A stretch of 64,000 bases of DNA from Paenibacillus sp. FSL R7-0273 (lineage in GTDB: Bacteria > Bacillota > Bacilli > Paenibacillales > Paenibacillaceae), in the NCBI RefSeq assembly GCF_000758625.1, contig NZ_CP009283.1, positions 4,661,501 to 4,725,500 on the forward strand, in the 5' to 3' direction. A model generated the notes under the pieces. It saw only the letters and a list, made by a program, of their open reading frames with translations, did no database searches and was not told where the DNA came from. Positions 27,110-34,883 of the stretch are shown here, piece after piece. The translations under genes were made by a program, and so were the position numbers. The first letter of the stretch is position 1. The number at the start of each line of letters is the position of its first letter.

Positions 27110-28223
27110 AACGGACCGCCAGTGGGCGGCCCGGGTCTGGGACAAGCTTGAAGTAAAATTAAAAGCAGAATGCCGGCGCGTCGGTCCGATTATGCCCTAT
27201 ATTCCAGTCAATGGAACCTACGAGGACATGGCTGAAAAGAATCTCGTCTGGTGGACTAACGGCTTCTGGGCCGGCATTCTGTGGCAGATGTATCATGCTA
27301 CCAAGGAGGATCTATACAAAGAAACAGCTGAACAAATCGGAGCCAAACTGGATCAGGGGCTGGCTGACTATACAGGCCTTGACCATGATCTGGGATTTCT
27401 CTGGTTACATACGGCAGTGGCCGATTACCGGCTTACCGGAAATCAGCAGTCGCGTATCCGCGGGCTTCATGCAGCAGGCATTCTCGCCGGACGGTTTCAG
27501 CCGGCCGGCGAATATATCCGGGCCTGGAACGAAGGGCAGGAAGGCGTCGCCATTGTGGATTGCCTGATGAACCTCCCCCTGCTCTATTGGGCAGCGGATC
27601 AGCGCAACGATTCCGGCCTCAAGCAGATTGCCGTCAAGCATGCTGACATGGCGCTGCAGTACGTATTACGGCCGGATGGCTCCTGTAACCATCTTGTGCA
27701 ATTTGATACGGAGACCGGTGAGTATCTGGATAATCCGGGCGGGCAAGGGTATGAGAGCGGCTCTTCCTGGACCCGCGGCCAGTCCTGGGCCGTCTATGGC
27801 ATGGCGCTTTCCTACCGCTATACGCTGAAGCAGGAGTACCTGGATGCCGCCAAACGGTCAGCACATTATTTTATCGCGAATGCAGCCGTCAATGATTACG
27901 AGGTACCGATTGATTTTCGTTCGCCGGAAGAGCCTGTGTATGTTGATACAACTGCTGCCGTATGCGCTGCCTGCGGACTGCTCGAGCTATCCGAATTTGT
28001 AGGTGAGTATGAGAAAGGGCTGTATATAAAAGCTGCGGTCCGGCTCCTGAGGAAGATCGATGAGAAATTCTGTGACTGGAACCCCGGGACGGATTCCATC
28101 GTCTCCCACGGCTCCGGAAGATATCACCGGGAGTCGGACCGTGAAGTGCCGATTATTTACGGCGACTACTTTTTTCTGGAGGCCATCCTGCGGCTGTTAG
28201 ACCGGGATTTTCTGATCTGGTAG
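27084..28223 (+). CDS. Unsaturated glucuronyl hydrolase (GH88 family)
   Basis: This is a 379-residue cytosolic enzyme that removes unsaturated uronic acid residues left at oligosaccharide ends by polysaccharide lyases. The two aspartates required in GH88 are visible in GLDHDLGFLW (about Asp102) and AIVDCLMNLPLLYWA (about Asp159), along with WTRGQSWAVYG and the C-terminal IIYGDYFFLEAILRL. The ATG at 27084 has AGGA upstream and overlaps the DUF2264 gene by 26 bases. GH105 (rhamnogalacturonyl hydrolase) is the close alternative; the HD and VDC motifs suit GH88 better. Confidence 0.88.
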   Translation: MAMRYTISETDRQWAARVWDKLEVKLKAECRRVGPIMPYIPVNGTYEDMAEKNLVWWTNGFWAGILWQMYHATKEDLYKETAEQIGAKLDQGLADYTGLDHDLGFLWLHTAVADYRLTGNQQSRIRGLHAAGILAGRFQPAGEYIRAWNEGQEGVAIVDCLMNLPLLYWAADQRNDSGLKQIAVKHADMALQYVLRPDGSCNHLVQFDTETGEYLDNPGGQGYESGSSWTRGQSWAVYGMALSYRYTLKQEYLDAAKRSAHYFIANAAVNDYEVPIDFRSPEEPVYVDTTAAVCAACGLLELSEFVGEYEKGLYIKAAVRLLRKIDEKFCDWNPGTDSIVSHGSGRYHRESDREVPIIYGDYFFLEAILRLLDRDFLIW

Positions 28224-28224
28224 C

Positions 28225-29208
28225 TTATTCAATATATCGCATGGCCAGCTCTGTATGATATCTGGACAGATTCCTTGAAAACTGCTGATCCGGATATCCG
28301 CGGTGCAGCAGCTTCAGCCCGGCCGAGATTAAGGCGATGTGATGATGGAAGCGGTAAAAGCGCATTCTGTCAGGATCAAGGGAATCGTTCTGCAAATAGC
28401 GGTAATACTCGCCGAATCTGAATTCCAGAAAGCTATGCTCATGCTCGATATCAAAAAAACGCACGCCCTCAATGTCAATCAGATAAGGCTCCAGCCTCTC
28501 ATTCACCAGCAGATGGTCGGGGCCGAGTTCATCGTGGATCAGCCCGTATTCTGTCCTTGGACTGATCCTGGCTGCAAGCTCCTCCAGTTTATCCAGCAGC
28601 TTCTCTTTGTTAGTGTTAATGAGGTCGATATACTGCACTGCGTAAGCTAACTGCAGCTTTGCATTATCCTGCAGCACCAGATGACATTGGCCTGTTGTAC
28701 GTACGTTGCGATGCTGCTCAGGTGCCCCGAAGGTACTTCTTTTAATGTTATGCATTGCAGTAACCAGAGTCCCTACCTGCTGCAAAACATACTCCTTAAC
28801 CTCCGGATCAGGATGGCTGAAATAGGCTTCTGCCTTTTGCCCGTCAATATACTCAACCAGCGCGTAATCAAATGTATAATCCGTTCTGTCATTATTCAAG
28901 TCGTAAAGCGCCGGCGTGCGGATGGAATGCTCCTTCAAAAACCTGTTGCTGGATGCAAACAGGCCGCTGCCGTAGGATCCTGCATTGATCGTATTTTGTT
29001 CGATTTCCTGCTGAAAAAAATTCATGGACAGGTCCCACACATAGAGCACACTGCTGAAACCATTAGTGCAGTCCACCTTATAAACTACCTTTTGAGCACC
29101 ACCATGCATTCTGGACACACCTGAAACCACATAGGAGCTTCCAAAAACCTGGCCGATATATTCCTGCAGCGCAAGGGGGTCGAGGGGGCAGCTAACGTTA
29201 ACGTTCAT
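28225..29208 (-). CDS. Aminoglycoside phosphotransferase-fold (APH) kinase-like protein
   Basis: This is a 327-residue member of the APH/choline-kinase superfamily. The ATP-binding N-lobe includes VVYKVDC and the hinge ALVEYIDG. The catalytic loop is GLIHDELGPDHLLVN (Asp base and metal-binding residues), followed by YLIDIEG in place of DFG. These proteins phosphorylate small alcohols, sugars or antibiotics; nothing here indicates a resistance enzyme in particular. ATG 29208 has AGGAG upstream. It converges with the GH88 gene, one base between stops, with no room for a separate terminator. Confidence 0.82.
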   Translation of the reverse strand: MNVNVSCPLDPLALQEYIGQVFGSSYVVSGVSRMHGGAQKVVYKVDCTNGFSSVLYVWDLSMNFFQQEIEQNTINAGSYGSGLFASSNRFLKEHSIRTPALYDLNNDRTDYTFDYALVEYIDGQKAEAYFSHPDPEVKEYVLQQVGTLVTAMHNIKRSTFGAPEQHRNVRTTGQCHLVLQDNAKLQLAYAVQYIDLINTNKEKLLDKLEELAARISPRTEYGLIHDELGPDHLLVNERLEPYLIDIEGVRFFDIEHEHSFLEFRFGEYYRYLQNDSLDPDRMRFYRFHHHIALISAGLKLLHRGYPDQQFSRNLSRYHTELAMRYIE

Positions 29209-29273
29209 TGAACAACACTCCTGATCATTGTATTGCCGGCTAACTCACTGTATAATAATCCCTGGAAAAAATA

Positions 29274-29374
29274 TAGACTGTTTCTTTCCGTTCTGCTATG
29301 ATGTTGAATAAGGTCTTGAAAAAAATAGCCATACGCAGCAGCCCTTCGATTTGATCGAGCGGCTGCTTTTTTTG
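29274..29374 (+). ncRNA. Candidate short orphan transcript (promoter plus strong terminator, no ORF)
   Basis: TAGACT (29274-29279), 17 bases, TATGAT (29297-29302) forms a plausible sigma-A promoter. About 30 bases beyond its expected start lies a strong intrinsic terminator: AGCAGCC (29337-29343), a nested CTTCGAT/ATCGAG stem, GGCTGCT (29361-29367) and seven T. There is no plus-strand gene upstream to terminate. The predicted RNA of about 65 nt has no start codon with a ribosome site. It could be a small RNA or the remnant of a lost gene. Confidence 0.35.
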
Positions 29375-29545
29375 TTGCTGCCTGGCTGAATGAACCGGTT
29401 CAGAGAACATAGCCGATCCCTTACCCGCGTATATCCTCGCTGACCTTTTGCATGCTTTTTGCGTGTCCTTCGTGTGCGCCTGCCTTTTGTAGCCCTTCGC
29501 ATGTCCTCCAGGTCCCATCCGCGTGCCTCCACATCCTCTACCCGG

Positions 29546-29730
29546 CTAACGGACTCAGATGACCTTATCCGCGGCAAAATCCCGGGTATCACATTCTAAC
29601 GGACTCCAGCGCCGTTATTTGTCTAATTCAGCCTCAAAATAGCCTGCCCGGGGCGAAATAAGGTCATCTCGGTCCGTTAGCTCTCCCAAATGCGCCGTTT
29701 CGCAAAATTAACGGCTGTGGTGTCCGTCCC
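29546..29730. repeat. Four-unit dyad repeat, family B copy 2
   Basis: Units begin at 29546 and 29596 (direct) and 29658 and 29708 (inverted). Unit 1 is identical over 23 bases to unit 1 at 11454. Unit 2 (CTAACGGACTCCAGCGCCG then TTAT) shows clearly that each unit is itself palindromic (TAACGG/CCGTTA). The unit spacing matches the 11.5-kb array to within one base, while the intervening 27-39 base spacers are unrelated in sequence. Confidence 0.75.
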
Positions 29731-29829
29731 TCGTATTTAAGAGTTTCTCTCACAAATACTCACTCATTCGCAGGATTTCAACGTACTGGAGTAACAGGGA
29801 GTGCGAGTTAATGGTGGGGGTTGAGCTGC

Positions 29830-30095
29830 CAGGAGCGCTAGGGGCATGCAGGAACAAAAGCAGCGTATGACGTGCTTTAATCCAAGGATATCCTGCATAC
29901 TCCACTTGGCCCATGGAGGTTCACCCTCCCAGATCTCTACGGGTCTATGCCCTCACATTCCTTCGTTACACCTGTCCATGGCGTGGAGACCGATAGCGTT
30001 TAGTTAACGGGTCAAGGCCCTTCCGGACACACACACTCGGTTCTCTTATACATGCAATGTTGTAGAATCCTGCGAACAAGTCAATTCTCGTGGTT
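29830..30095 (-). ncRNA. Candidate IS-encoded bridge (seek) RNA region downstream of the transposase
   Basis: About 250 non-coding bases follow the transposase stop on its own strand. They contain GGAGG/CCTCC, CTCCA/TGGAG and further short stems in a run (for example 29925-29965). IS110-family elements encode a bridge RNA in their longer non-coding end; in the IS1111 subgroup this lies downstream of the transposase. Position and length fit, but I cannot define target- and donor-binding loops by eye. IS ends are not marked by inverted repeats in this family, so the boundaries are approximate. Confidence 0.35.
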
Positions 30096-30100
30096 CCAAT

Positions 30101-31378
30101 TTATGCGGCAACTGGGGCTGCAGATGCACTTTGGTATGATTCCCCTCGCTGGACCATACCGATCAGGATACGAGCCAGCTTGCCAATCAGTTTAAAAAGC
30201 GACGCCTGCTTCTTCATGCCCCGTTCCTGGTTGTGCGTATGCCACCGCTTAAAATCCGGGTTTTGCCGCACCAGATTCAGCATTCCCCAGTAGAAGTGCT
30301 TGCGGAGCATGCTGTCCCCCCGCTTGGAGAGCTTGATTTGCCCTTTGAACTTACCGGAGGTACACTCAGCCAGATTCAAACCGGCTCGTCGTAACAATTG
30401 CCTGCCGTGCGCATACAGGCGCAGGTCGCCCGCTGAGGCTAGAATGGCTGCCAGCGTCATCGTGCCAAGACCCGGGATACTTCGTAATTGCTCAGCCAAA
30501 GGAATTTCTTGCAGGATCCGCCCGAGGGCCTCCTCTATTTCACCGAGCATGACGGTTACCTGCTTGTAGGTTTGAATCAGGCGGTAGAGGTCTTGCCGTG
30601 CTTCTTCCGTTGCTCTCGTATCCCCAATACTGCGCGCTGCTGCTGCAAGTAACGCGCCTGCTTTCGCTCTGCCACTGACGCCGGAGGCCCGTTTCATCCC
30701 TTGCTTGCGCCAAAGTTTAATCACCTCATCCACACTCAGTCTCTTTAGATCACATGGCAAAGGACAAGCGTGGAGCGATGCTAGCGAACGAAGCACTGTC
30801 CAGTCCGGAAAGACTTGGCGGAATTCGGGGAAATAAAGGTCGATCCAGCGGACGATTCGATTGCCCAAGCTTATCGATTGCTTTACCCAGTACTCTCTGT
30901 CACTCATGAGTGTCTTTAGACGCTCAAAAGTGGCTTCCTGAGTCACATAGTCTGTGTAGTAGCCGCGACTGACCACGTCTGCAATGACAAGCGCATCCTT
31001 GGGGTCATTCTTGGATGGGCTATTGTCCCGGTTTTCCTTATTACGGTGGGTGGTCACCGGGTTCACCAACACCACCTCAATCCCTTGTTGAAGCAGCCAA
31101 TTGGCAAGGTTAAACCAGTAATGCCCCGTAGGTTCAAGTCCAATAAGAAGGGATGTTAGCCGGTGCTTGCTCTGGGCTTCTTTTACCCAACGCAAAAGCT
31201 TCTCAAAGCCTTCTAGCGTATTGGGAAAAGACAGATGGCGGGGAGTAAGCGAACGCCCGCGAAAATCGGTCATCTGCGCGGCGTGCATATCCTTAGCAAT
31301 GTCGATCCCAACCACTACATGCTGCACCGTAATTCGCTCAATACGTTGATTCGTTGTTTCGTTTCGGTTAAACTTCAT
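30101..31378 (-). CDS. IS110-family transposase (DEDD recombinase)
   Basis: This is an intact 425-residue transposase. The N-terminal RuvC-like DEDD domain has GIDIAKDMHAAQ (Asp), LIGLEPTGHYW (Glu) and DPKDALVIADV (two Asp). The C-terminal Tnp20 domain has IPGLGTMTLAAILAS (helix-hairpin-helix) and LAECTSGKFKG with LSKRGDSMLRK around the proposed catalytic serine. The ATG at 31378 is preceded by AGGAGG at eight bases, but this site lies inside a long hairpin. The element appears functional, with no frameshift. It sits in gene-free repeat DNA, so it interrupts no recognisable gene. GC content and codon use are not obviously foreign. Confidence 0.93.
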   Translation of the reverse strand: MKFNRNETTNQRIERITVQHVVVGIDIAKDMHAAQMTDFRGRSLTPRHLSFPNTLEGFEKLLRWVKEAQSKHRLTSLLIGLEPTGHYWFNLANWLLQQGIEVVLVNPVTTHRNKENRDNSPSKNDPKDALVIADVVSRGYYTDYVTQEATFERLKTLMSDREYWVKQSISLGNRIVRWIDLYFPEFRQVFPDWTVLRSLASLHACPLPCDLKRLSVDEVIKLWRKQGMKRASGVSGRAKAGALLAAAARSIGDTRATEEARQDLYRLIQTYKQVTVMLGEIEEALGRILQEIPLAEQLRSIPGLGTMTLAAILASAGDLRLYAHGRQLLRRAGLNLAECTSGKFKGQIKLSKRGDSMLRKHFYWGMLNLVRQNPDFKRWHTHNQERGMKKQASLFKLIGKLARILIGMVQRGESYQSASAAPVAA

Positions 31379-31382
31379 AGTA

Positions 31383-31467
31383 AGCGCCTCCTGATGAGTT
31401 TTTGGGCTTCCGACCCCTTATACTCTCATCATACGAGGCGCTCTTGTTTTTGTCTAAGCCAATAACT
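31383..31467 (-). promoter_or_regulatory. Transposase promoter and SD-sequestering hairpin
   Basis: On the minus strand TAGACA, 17 bases, TATGAT forms a good promoter whose -10 box lies within the stem region. The arms AGCGCCTC (plus-strand 31383-31390) and GAGGCGCT (31435-31442), extended by GATGAG/CTCATC, pair so that the AGGAGG ribosome site is buried. RNA started at this promoter would begin after the outer arm, so only read-through RNA entering from outside could form the full hairpin. Confidence 0.5.
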
Positions 31468-31606
31468 TAGCGAATACAGGAATGTTTAGCCGCCGTGAGA
31501 GTGGCCGGCGGGTAGCCTCTACAAAGTTTTTCGGTTGTGATGTGCCGGGCTTTTGCACACATGCAGGGAATTGCGGCTTGCTTGAGTTTGAACTAATGGT
31601 GAGGTT

Positions 31607-31722
31607 GGTGCGGCCAGTCGAGGTTAGACATTTGCAGTTAGTTTGCTGAGCCGAGGTTACACTAATATTGCCTTTGGTTTACTGTGCCGGGGTTTTACTA
31701 ACATTGCCGCTAGCGTGCTGGC
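31607..31722 (+). repeat. Degenerate tandem repeat, about 36-bp period
   Basis: Three successive units share a core resembling GTGCCGGGGTTTTACTAACA (other versions GAGCCGAGGTTACACTAATA and CCAGTCGAGGTTAGACATTT) and a following TTGC. Identity between the last two units is high; the first is decayed. Confidence 0.45.
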
Positions 31723-31837
31723 GGACTTTGCCCAAAAGCTGATTTGGCATTTAGGCCTTTTTTATTGGTCTTTTGTTCTTTTTCTTGGTCTATTTTTTTC
31801 TTGGCGTTTTGTTTCGGAGCGCAGCAATCGAAACACC

Positions 31838-31875
31838 AAAAAGCGTTTGCTATGCAGTGCTAGCAAACGCTTTTT
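31838..31875. terminator. Perfect 15-bp hairpin, bidirectional terminator-like
   Basis: AAAAAGCGTTTGCTA pairs with TAGCAAACGCTTTTT around an 8-base loop. A and T tails on both sides allow termination in both directions. On the minus strand it is the first strong terminator after mglC. Confidence 0.7.
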
Positions 31876-31901
31876 GCTGCTTTCCCCCACCTTGGCGAGG
31901 T

Positions 31902-32027
31902 GATGGGAGTAACGGAGGGAAAGTTTGGAGCTGGAGGAGCGGAGCGACCGCCTTTGTTCTCGAATTCCCACCGCAAAGGCGGTATGGAATCAAGGAATTC
32001 GAGAACAACAGCGGCCGGAAGCCCAAA
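31902..32027 (-). repeat. Structured intergenic element, family A copy 3 (reversed)
   Basis: Read on the minus strand it has the 5' block TTTGGGCTTCCGGCCGCTG and stem arms GTTCTCGAATTCC and GGAATTCGAGAAC (plus-strand positions 31956-31968 and 31994-32006; 13 of 13 pairs). The loop carries an ACCGC/GCGGT mini-hairpin, and the 3' block ends CCAGCTCCAAAC. Four stem positions differ from copy 2 and all four are compensated on the other arm. Confidence 0.8.
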
Positions 32028-32107
32028 GCTTTCCCGGAGTTACGCCCGAGCATTGAGCCGCCCGAGCATCGAGCCGCCCTGAGCCGCCCAATCACCGAGC
32101 ACAAGGC

Positions 32108-33115
32108 CTACTTCTTTGATGAGTACTTCCGCATATCAAACGACACCGCAGCGATGATAATTAAACCTTTAATGATCAATTGATAATAAGGGCTGATGCC
32201 GATGAAGGTCAGACCGTAGTTAATCAGGGTGAAGATGATAACCCCTACGAGGACGCCAGGAACGGTACCAATACCGCCTGTGGTGGATACGCCGCCGACT
32301 ACGCAGGCTGCGATTGCATCGAGTTCATACATGTTACCGTAGTTGTTGGTTGCGCCGCCTGTTCTTGCAGCTTCGAGTACACCAGCCAGACCATAAAGAG
32401 CACCGGCGATTGCGTAGATGTAGATCAGGTTCTTGGATACGTTGATCCCGGAAACCTTGGCGGCCTGCATGTTGCCGCCGATGGCGTACATGTTTTTGCC
32501 CAGCTTGGTTTTGTTGAACAGCACCCAGACTATCGCGGCGACGACTATCGCTATGATGACGATGTAGGGTATGGAATACTGGCCGCTGCCGATAAAGCCG
32601 GAGCCAATCTTGGTGAAGTCCTCACGCAGTCCGCCGATTGGCTGTGACTGGTTCGGGTCCATATCGAAGTACAGGGAGTTTACTCCGTATACGATAAGCA
32701 TGGTGCCCAGCGTGGCAATGAACGGCGGAACATTGAGCTTGGAAACGACGAGACCGTTGACCAGACCGCAGAGAAGACCGGCCACGATTGCGATAACAAT
32801 CGGAAGCAGCACATGCACCTGCGGGAGATCCGGGAAGAACCGGCGGGAATAATCCGGAATTTGCAGCATTGAGGCTGAGATAACGGCGGTGAAGCCGACT
32901 ACGCGGCCTGCCGACAAGTCCGTACCTGCGGTAATGAGGATAAAGGCAACCCCGAGGGCGATAATAACGCGGGTCGAGGACTGGATCAGTACATCACGCA
33001 GCGTATTAATCGACATAAAGCTTGGTTCGTATACGATAATTCCCATGATGAGAATGACAAGTACGATATAAATCGCATTTTGGGTTATAAAGGATTGTGC
33101 TTTTTTAACATCCAT
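32108..33115 (-). CDS. mglC: Galactose/methyl-galactoside ABC transporter permease (MglC)
   Basis: This is a 335-residue permease of the ribose/galactose family, with about ten transmembrane helices. Segments such as VRIIIALGVAFI-like RVIIALGVAFI, GTDLSAGRVVG, TPFIATLGTMLIVYG-like PPFIATLGTMLIVYG, GKNMYAIGGNMQAAKVSGINV and MYELDAIAACVVGGVS closely follow E. coli MglC, closer than RbsC. It is the last gene of mglBAC on the minus strand. ATG 33115 has GGAGG upstream. Downstream lie the family A element and a strong hairpin. Confidence 0.92.
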   Translation of the reverse strand: MDVKKAQSFITQNAIYIVLVILIMGIIVYEPSFMSINTLRDVLIQSSTRVIIALGVAFILITAGTDLSAGRVVGFTAVISASMLQIPDYSRRFFPDLPQVHVLLPIVIAIVAGLLCGLVNGLVVSKLNVPPFIATLGTMLIVYGVNSLYFDMDPNQSQPIGGLREDFTKIGSGFIGSGQYSIPYIVIIAIVVAAIVWVLFNKTKLGKNMYAIGGNMQAAKVSGINVSKNLIYIYAIAGALYGLAGVLEAARTGGATNNYGNMYELDAIAACVVGGVSTTGGIGTVPGVLVGVIIFTLINYGLTFIGISPYYQLIIKGLIIIAAVSFDMRKYSSKK

Positions 33116-33225
33116 GAGTAGTGTTCCTCCTTAGTTGTTACGCGAAGTTTTGCTTGTCTATCCTAAGCCGGATCAGCTTAATTGAAAGCAAATGGGTCTT
33201 CGCCGTGCTTTATGCTGCTCCTATC

Positions 33226-34737
33226 CTAATGCTGTGCGGCGAGACGCATAACTTCGGTTTCCGTAGCCTGGTCGCCTTCTAATATTCCTGTAAGCCGTCC
33301 TTCCGACATCACCATGACACGGTCAGACATGCCCAGCAGCTCCGGCATCTCGGAGGAGATCATGATAATGCTCTTCCCCTGCTTCGCCAGATCGGCGATG
33401 ATAGAATAGATTTCGAACTTGGCACCGACGTCAATTCCGCGTGTCGGCTCGTCAAGCAGCAGAACCTCCGGCTCGGTCAGCAGCCATCTGGCCAGCAGCA
33501 CCTTTTGCTGGTTACCGCCCGACAGGTTCATGATCTGTACCTTGGTGGTCGGTGTCTTCGTGCGGAGCTTCTCGATCATCCGGTCCACCTCAACCTTTTT
33601 CTTCTTGCCGTCGAGCAGAAGATAAGGCTTCCGGTAACGGTCCAGATTAGCGATCGCCCCGTTCTCATGGACAGACAGCACCGGGAAAATACCGGTCACA
33701 CGGCGTTCCTCCGTCAGCAGCGCCAGCCCGTGCTTTTTGGCATCCTGCGGAGAATTGATGTTCACCTTCTTACCCTCTATTGAAATACTGCCGGATGCAA
33801 TCGCCCGCAGTCCGAACAGAGCTTCAATAACCTCAGTACGCTGCGCGCCTACCAGTCCGCCTACTCCGAGAATTTCTCCCCGTCTGAGACTGAACGAGAC
33901 ATTCTTAAACGATCTTGGCTCCGGAGAGGTCAGCCCTTCCACCTTCATATAGACCTCGCCGGGAACATTGCTGCGTTCAGGGAAGCGGTTGGTCAGATCG
34001 CGTCCGACCATCCGGGAGATAATCAGGTCCGTCGTCAGTTCAGCAGACGGCCAGGTACCGATTTTTTTACCGTCACGCATGATCGTTACTTCATCAGAGA
34101 TTTCCAGAATCTCTTCCATCTTGTGGGATATATAGATAATAGCTACGCCTCTTTTTTGCAGGTCCCGGATAATCCGGAACAGATGCTCAACTTCCACGCT
34201 TGTCAGGGAAGAGGTCGGCTCATCCATTACAATGACGCGGGAATGAAAAGAAACGGCCTTCGCGATTTCAATGGATTGGATTTTGGATACAGACAGCTTG
34301 CCCACCAGCGTTTCGGGATTCAGATCAATATCCAGATCCTTAAACAGGCTTGCTGTATCCGCATACATTTTCTTGTGGTCTATGAATTGAATCGGCCCGA
34401 TTCCCTTAGTCGGAAAACGTCCGAGCCAGATGTTCTCCATCACGCTCCGGAACGGTACCGGATGCAGCTCCTGGTGAATCATCGAAATCCCGTGCCCGAG
34501 GGCATCGTTGGAGTTGGTAATGCTGGCTTTTTCGCCATCCAGAAAGATCTCACCGGCGTCCGGTGAATAAATACCAAAGAGACATTTCATCAGTGTTGAT
34601 TTGCCTGCCCCGTTTTCTCCCATCAGTGCATGTACCGAACCCGGTCTAACCTTGAGGCTTACTCCGTCCAGCGCTTTAACGCCGGGGAATTCTTTTGTAA
34701 TATTGTTCATTTCCAGCAAAAACTCAGCATTAGCCAT
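33226..34737 (-). CDS. mglA: Galactose/methyl-galactoside ABC transporter ATP-binding protein (MglA)
   Basis: This is a 503-residue ATPase with two fused nucleotide-binding domains, as in all sugar transporters of this class. The first domain has Walker A GENGAGKST, signature LSVSKIQSIEIAKA and Walker B VIVMDEPTSSL. The second has a degenerate Walker A (GLVGAQRTEV), signature LSGGNQQKVLLARWL and LLLDEPTRGIDVGAK. Blocks such as VHALMGENGAGKSTLMKCLF, GISMIHQEL and SVMENIWLGRFPTKG follow E. coli MglA rather than RbsA. ATG 34737 follows GGGGG. It lies between mglB and mglC in one transcription unit. Confidence 0.94.
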   Translation of the reverse strand: MANAEFLLEMNNITKEFPGVKALDGVSLKVRPGSVHALMGENGAGKSTLMKCLFGIYSPDAGEIFLDGEKASITNSNDALGHGISMIHQELHPVPFRSVMENIWLGRFPTKGIGPIQFIDHKKMYADTASLFKDLDIDLNPETLVGKLSVSKIQSIEIAKAVSFHSRVIVMDEPTSSLTSVEVEHLFRIIRDLQKRGVAIIYISHKMEEILEISDEVTIMRDGKKIGTWPSAELTTDLIISRMVGRDLTNRFPERSNVPGEVYMKVEGLTSPEPRSFKNVSFSLRRGEILGVGGLVGAQRTEVIEALFGLRAIASGSISIEGKKVNINSPQDAKKHGLALLTEERRVTGIFPVLSVHENGAIANLDRYRKPYLLLDGKKKKVEVDRMIEKLRTKTPTTKVQIMNLSGGNQQKVLLARWLLTEPEVLLLDEPTRGIDVGAKFEIYSIIADLAKQGKSIIMISSEMPELLGMSDRVMVMSEGRLTGILEGDQATETEVMRLAAQH

Positions 34738-34883
34738 GTTGTTACGCCCCCTACGCTTTTTTCTTTTTCCATGAGAGGCACAGCGGTTCTATCCTGCTCC
34801 CTACCCTTAAGGAATTCCGGGGAACGGGCGGACCCGCTCCCCGGTTATCATTTTTATCTATTTGCTCTGTGTACCAGAAGCTA

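Larger units (their letters stand above)
29209..30100. other. Gene-free region between kinase-like gene and IS transposase
   Basis: Reading left to right, it holds an orphan promoter-terminator unit (29274-29374), an unassigned GC-rich stretch (29380-29540), the second four-unit dyad repeat (29546-29730), and about 300 bases of IS-internal non-coding DNA with hairpins next to the transposase 3' end. No open frame has a convincing ribosome site plus protein similarity. Confidence 0.55.
31379..32107. other. Gene-free region between IS transposase and mglC
   Basis: It holds the transposase promoter hairpin (31383-31467), a degenerate tandem repeat of about 36 bases (about 31607-31722), a perfect 15-bp hairpin (31838-31875) and family A element copy 3 (31902-32027). 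No gene is seen. Confidence 0.55.

Noticed and set aside
28225..29208. Aminoglycoside resistance gene
   Set aside because: Only the general APH fold is visible; the residues around the catalytic loop do not match a specific resistance enzyme and no mobile context encloses it.
29240..29592. Two minus-strand frames of 92 and 98 codons
   Set aside because: They overlap the orphan terminator and a family B unit, lack ribosome sites and have low-complexity Arg/Lys/Ser composition.
30101..31378. Larger genomic island or prophage around the transposase
   Set aside because: No integrase, phage structural gene, tRNA or flanking direct repeats are seen; neighbours on both sides are ordinary chromosomal genes.
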